Positions 5,806 through 6,649 of a DNA stretch of 6,649 nucleotides are shown here, one piece after another; the first letter of the stretch is position 1, and the number at the start of each line of letters is the position of its first letter. The position numbers and the translations under genes were made by a program. Source of the stretch: Deltaproteobacteria bacterium (GTDB lineage Bacteria > Desulfobacterota > Desulfarculia > Adiutricales > Adiutricaceae); contig JAITJT010000178.1 in assembly GCA_031278795.1 (NCBI GenBank), forward strand, positions 1-6,649. The letters are read 5' to 3'. The notes under the pieces are model-generated. The model was not told where the DNA came from. It made no database searches and saw nothing but the letters and a program-made list of their open reading frames with translations.

Positions 5806-6649
5806 ATGATAAAAGATGTGGTTATTGTAGAGGACAAAGATGGAAAACATCTCATGCCCTGTTCGCGAGAAAGAGCCCGTATACTTGTGAAAGTTAAGAA
5901 AAAAGCGGTGATTGTTAATAAAAATCCCTTCACTATCCGTATGAAGGAAAGAGAGCTTAAGGATTCAGAGTTACAGAATAACCAAATCAACTTCGATTCT
6001 GGTGGCAAAGGGCCTGAAGTGGCCGATGTTCGTGGTGAGAGGCCACAGGAGGCTAAAACGGAAGAGCGTCCGGAGAAAGATTTAAAGACAGACTCAAAGA
6101 CAGATTTAAGGACATATTTAAAGACAGGTTCCAAAAAAGTCTCAAATAAAGACCGCAAAGTAAGCTCTCCCGAAGTAGAGCCACGATACCCCTTCCCACC
6201 AGTCACTCCCGAAATCATAATCAAGATGGCACAAGAGCGTGACGAAGAAATGAAAAGCCTGCCGCGAGATGTCCAAGATCATGTGGATGAGTTGGTCTTC
6301 TCGGTGAAAGAGATGATTAAATCGTTTCCCGCGACTTTACTTTTCTTGCCCAAAAAATTATTTGAGCAAAACTACGCCTGGCATTTAGGAAGCTCTAACG
6401 AGGCAACCCAATCCGAGGATAAACTCCCTGTTTCCGTGAATAAGGACTACGTCCTGGAACGCGGCGGCTACGCGTGCGCTTACTGCGGGAAGGATAACCG
6501 CGAACTGGAAGTGGATCATGTGATATCTCTCGAAAATGGCGGTAAGAACGACTTGTCCAACTTGGTCCCTACCTGCCGCGAGTGCAAGCGGAAGAAGGGC
6601 AAGCGGACAGTGGAGGATTTCCTCAAAGATGAACCCGACAAACTCCAAA
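5806..6649 (+). CDS. IshB-like PLMP (RRXRR) + HNH endonuclease, 3' end outside the window
   Basis: The frame stays open to the window edge, giving at least 281 residues. Residues 1-46 match the PLMP/RRXRR N-terminal domain of IscB-type proteins: HLMP at 15-18 in place of PLMP, an Arg/Lys-rich stretch RERAR (21-25), and NPFTIRM (40-46). In IscB and IsrB a RuvC-I motif (GIDPG-like) follows; none is present here. A Lys/Glu-rich linker (about 50-130, with four DLKT-type repeats at 92-107) and a helical segment (about 135-200) lead to a zinc-ribbon HNH nuclease: C224, C227, catalytic D237-H238, N252, C257 and C260, all intact. PLMP plus HNH without RuvC is the architecture named IshB, reported as about 180 residues; this one is longer because of the linker. 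The 5' half is AT-rich and the HNH part GC-rich. It might nick or cut DNA, possibly with an RNA; that is inference. A plain RRXRR/HNH nuclease unconnected with RNA guidance remains possible. Confidence 0.85.
   Translation, partial: MIKDVVIVEDKDGKHLMPCSRERARILVKVKKKAVIVNKNPFTIRMKERELKDSELQNNQINFDSGGKGPEVADVRGERPQEAKTEERPEKDLKTDSKTDLRTYLKTGSKKVSNKDRKVSSPEVEPRYPFPPVTPEIIIKMAQERDEEMKSLPRDVQDHVDELVFSVKEMIKSFPATLLFLPKKLFEQNYAWHLGSSNEATQSEDKLPVSVNKDYVLERGGYACAYCGKDNRELEVDHVISLENGGKNDLSNLVPTCRECKRKKGKRTVEDFLKDEPDKLQ
6079..6126 (+). repeat. four 12-bp tandem repeats inside the IshB-like gene
   Basis: Units GATTTAAAGACA (6079-6090), GACTCAAAGACA (6091-6102), GATTTAAGGACA (6103-6114) and TATTTAAAGACA (6115-6126) run in frame and encode DLKT, DSKT, DLRT and YLKT (residues 92-107). 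They form a basic, probably disordered linker between the PLMP and nuclease parts, and can gain or lose units without shifting the frame. Confidence 0.8.

Noticed and set aside
5775..6648. Minus-strand open frames opposite the IshB-like gene
   Set aside because: The plus strand encodes clear PLMP and HNH motifs with a strong ribosome binding site; the minus frames show no recognisable domain.

Overview
The window looks like bacterial chromosome from a Gram-negative-type organism. It contains a type IV pilus/type II secretion assembly ATPase, a short protein with a signal peptide, and the 5' part of an HNH-endonuclease gene. The style of the ATPase weakly suggests a delta-proteobacterial (Desulfobacterota-like) lineage; this is inference only. 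The composition is strikingly two-faced: the first two genes are GC-rich, while the DNA between genes is long, AT-rich, full of stops and rich in short repeats. Only about 62% of the window is coding by my calls. This could reflect gene erosion or a host-associated lifestyle, which the window alone cannot show.

Layout: 1-893 is AT-rich and gene-free, with operator-like inverted repeats and a good sigma70-type promoter at 710-738. A small secreted or periplasmic protein of unknown function follows at 894-1388 (+). The region 1389-2530 is gene-free apart from short repeats, a promoter-like site at 2078-2107, a possible minus-strand relic of a PLP-dependent aminotransferase C-terminus (2151-2321) and a 16-bp tandem repeat directly before the next gene. 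The gene at 2531-5320 (+) encodes a 929-residue GspE/PilB-family ATPase with an intact motor, a cyclic-nucleotide-binding domain fused behind it and a long Pro/Ala-rich tail. The region 5321-5805 is again AT-rich: a terminator-like hairpin, an array of eleven 8-bp units, three further hairpins and a T-rich stretch lead to a strong ribosome binding site.

The last gene (5806 to the window end, incomplete) is the most interesting. Its N-terminus matches the PLMP/RRXRR domain of IscB-type proteins (the OMEGA ancestors of Cas9) and its C-terminus is a zinc-ribbon HNH nuclease, but no RuvC-I motif follows the PLMP domain. This is the architecture described for IshB, with an unusually long linker. 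The repeat array and structured leader before it lie where IscB loci encode their guide RNA, so a non-coding RNA there is a testable idea, not a demonstrated one.

The three genes are separated by hundreds of bases and do not look like an operon. Each probably has its own promoter.
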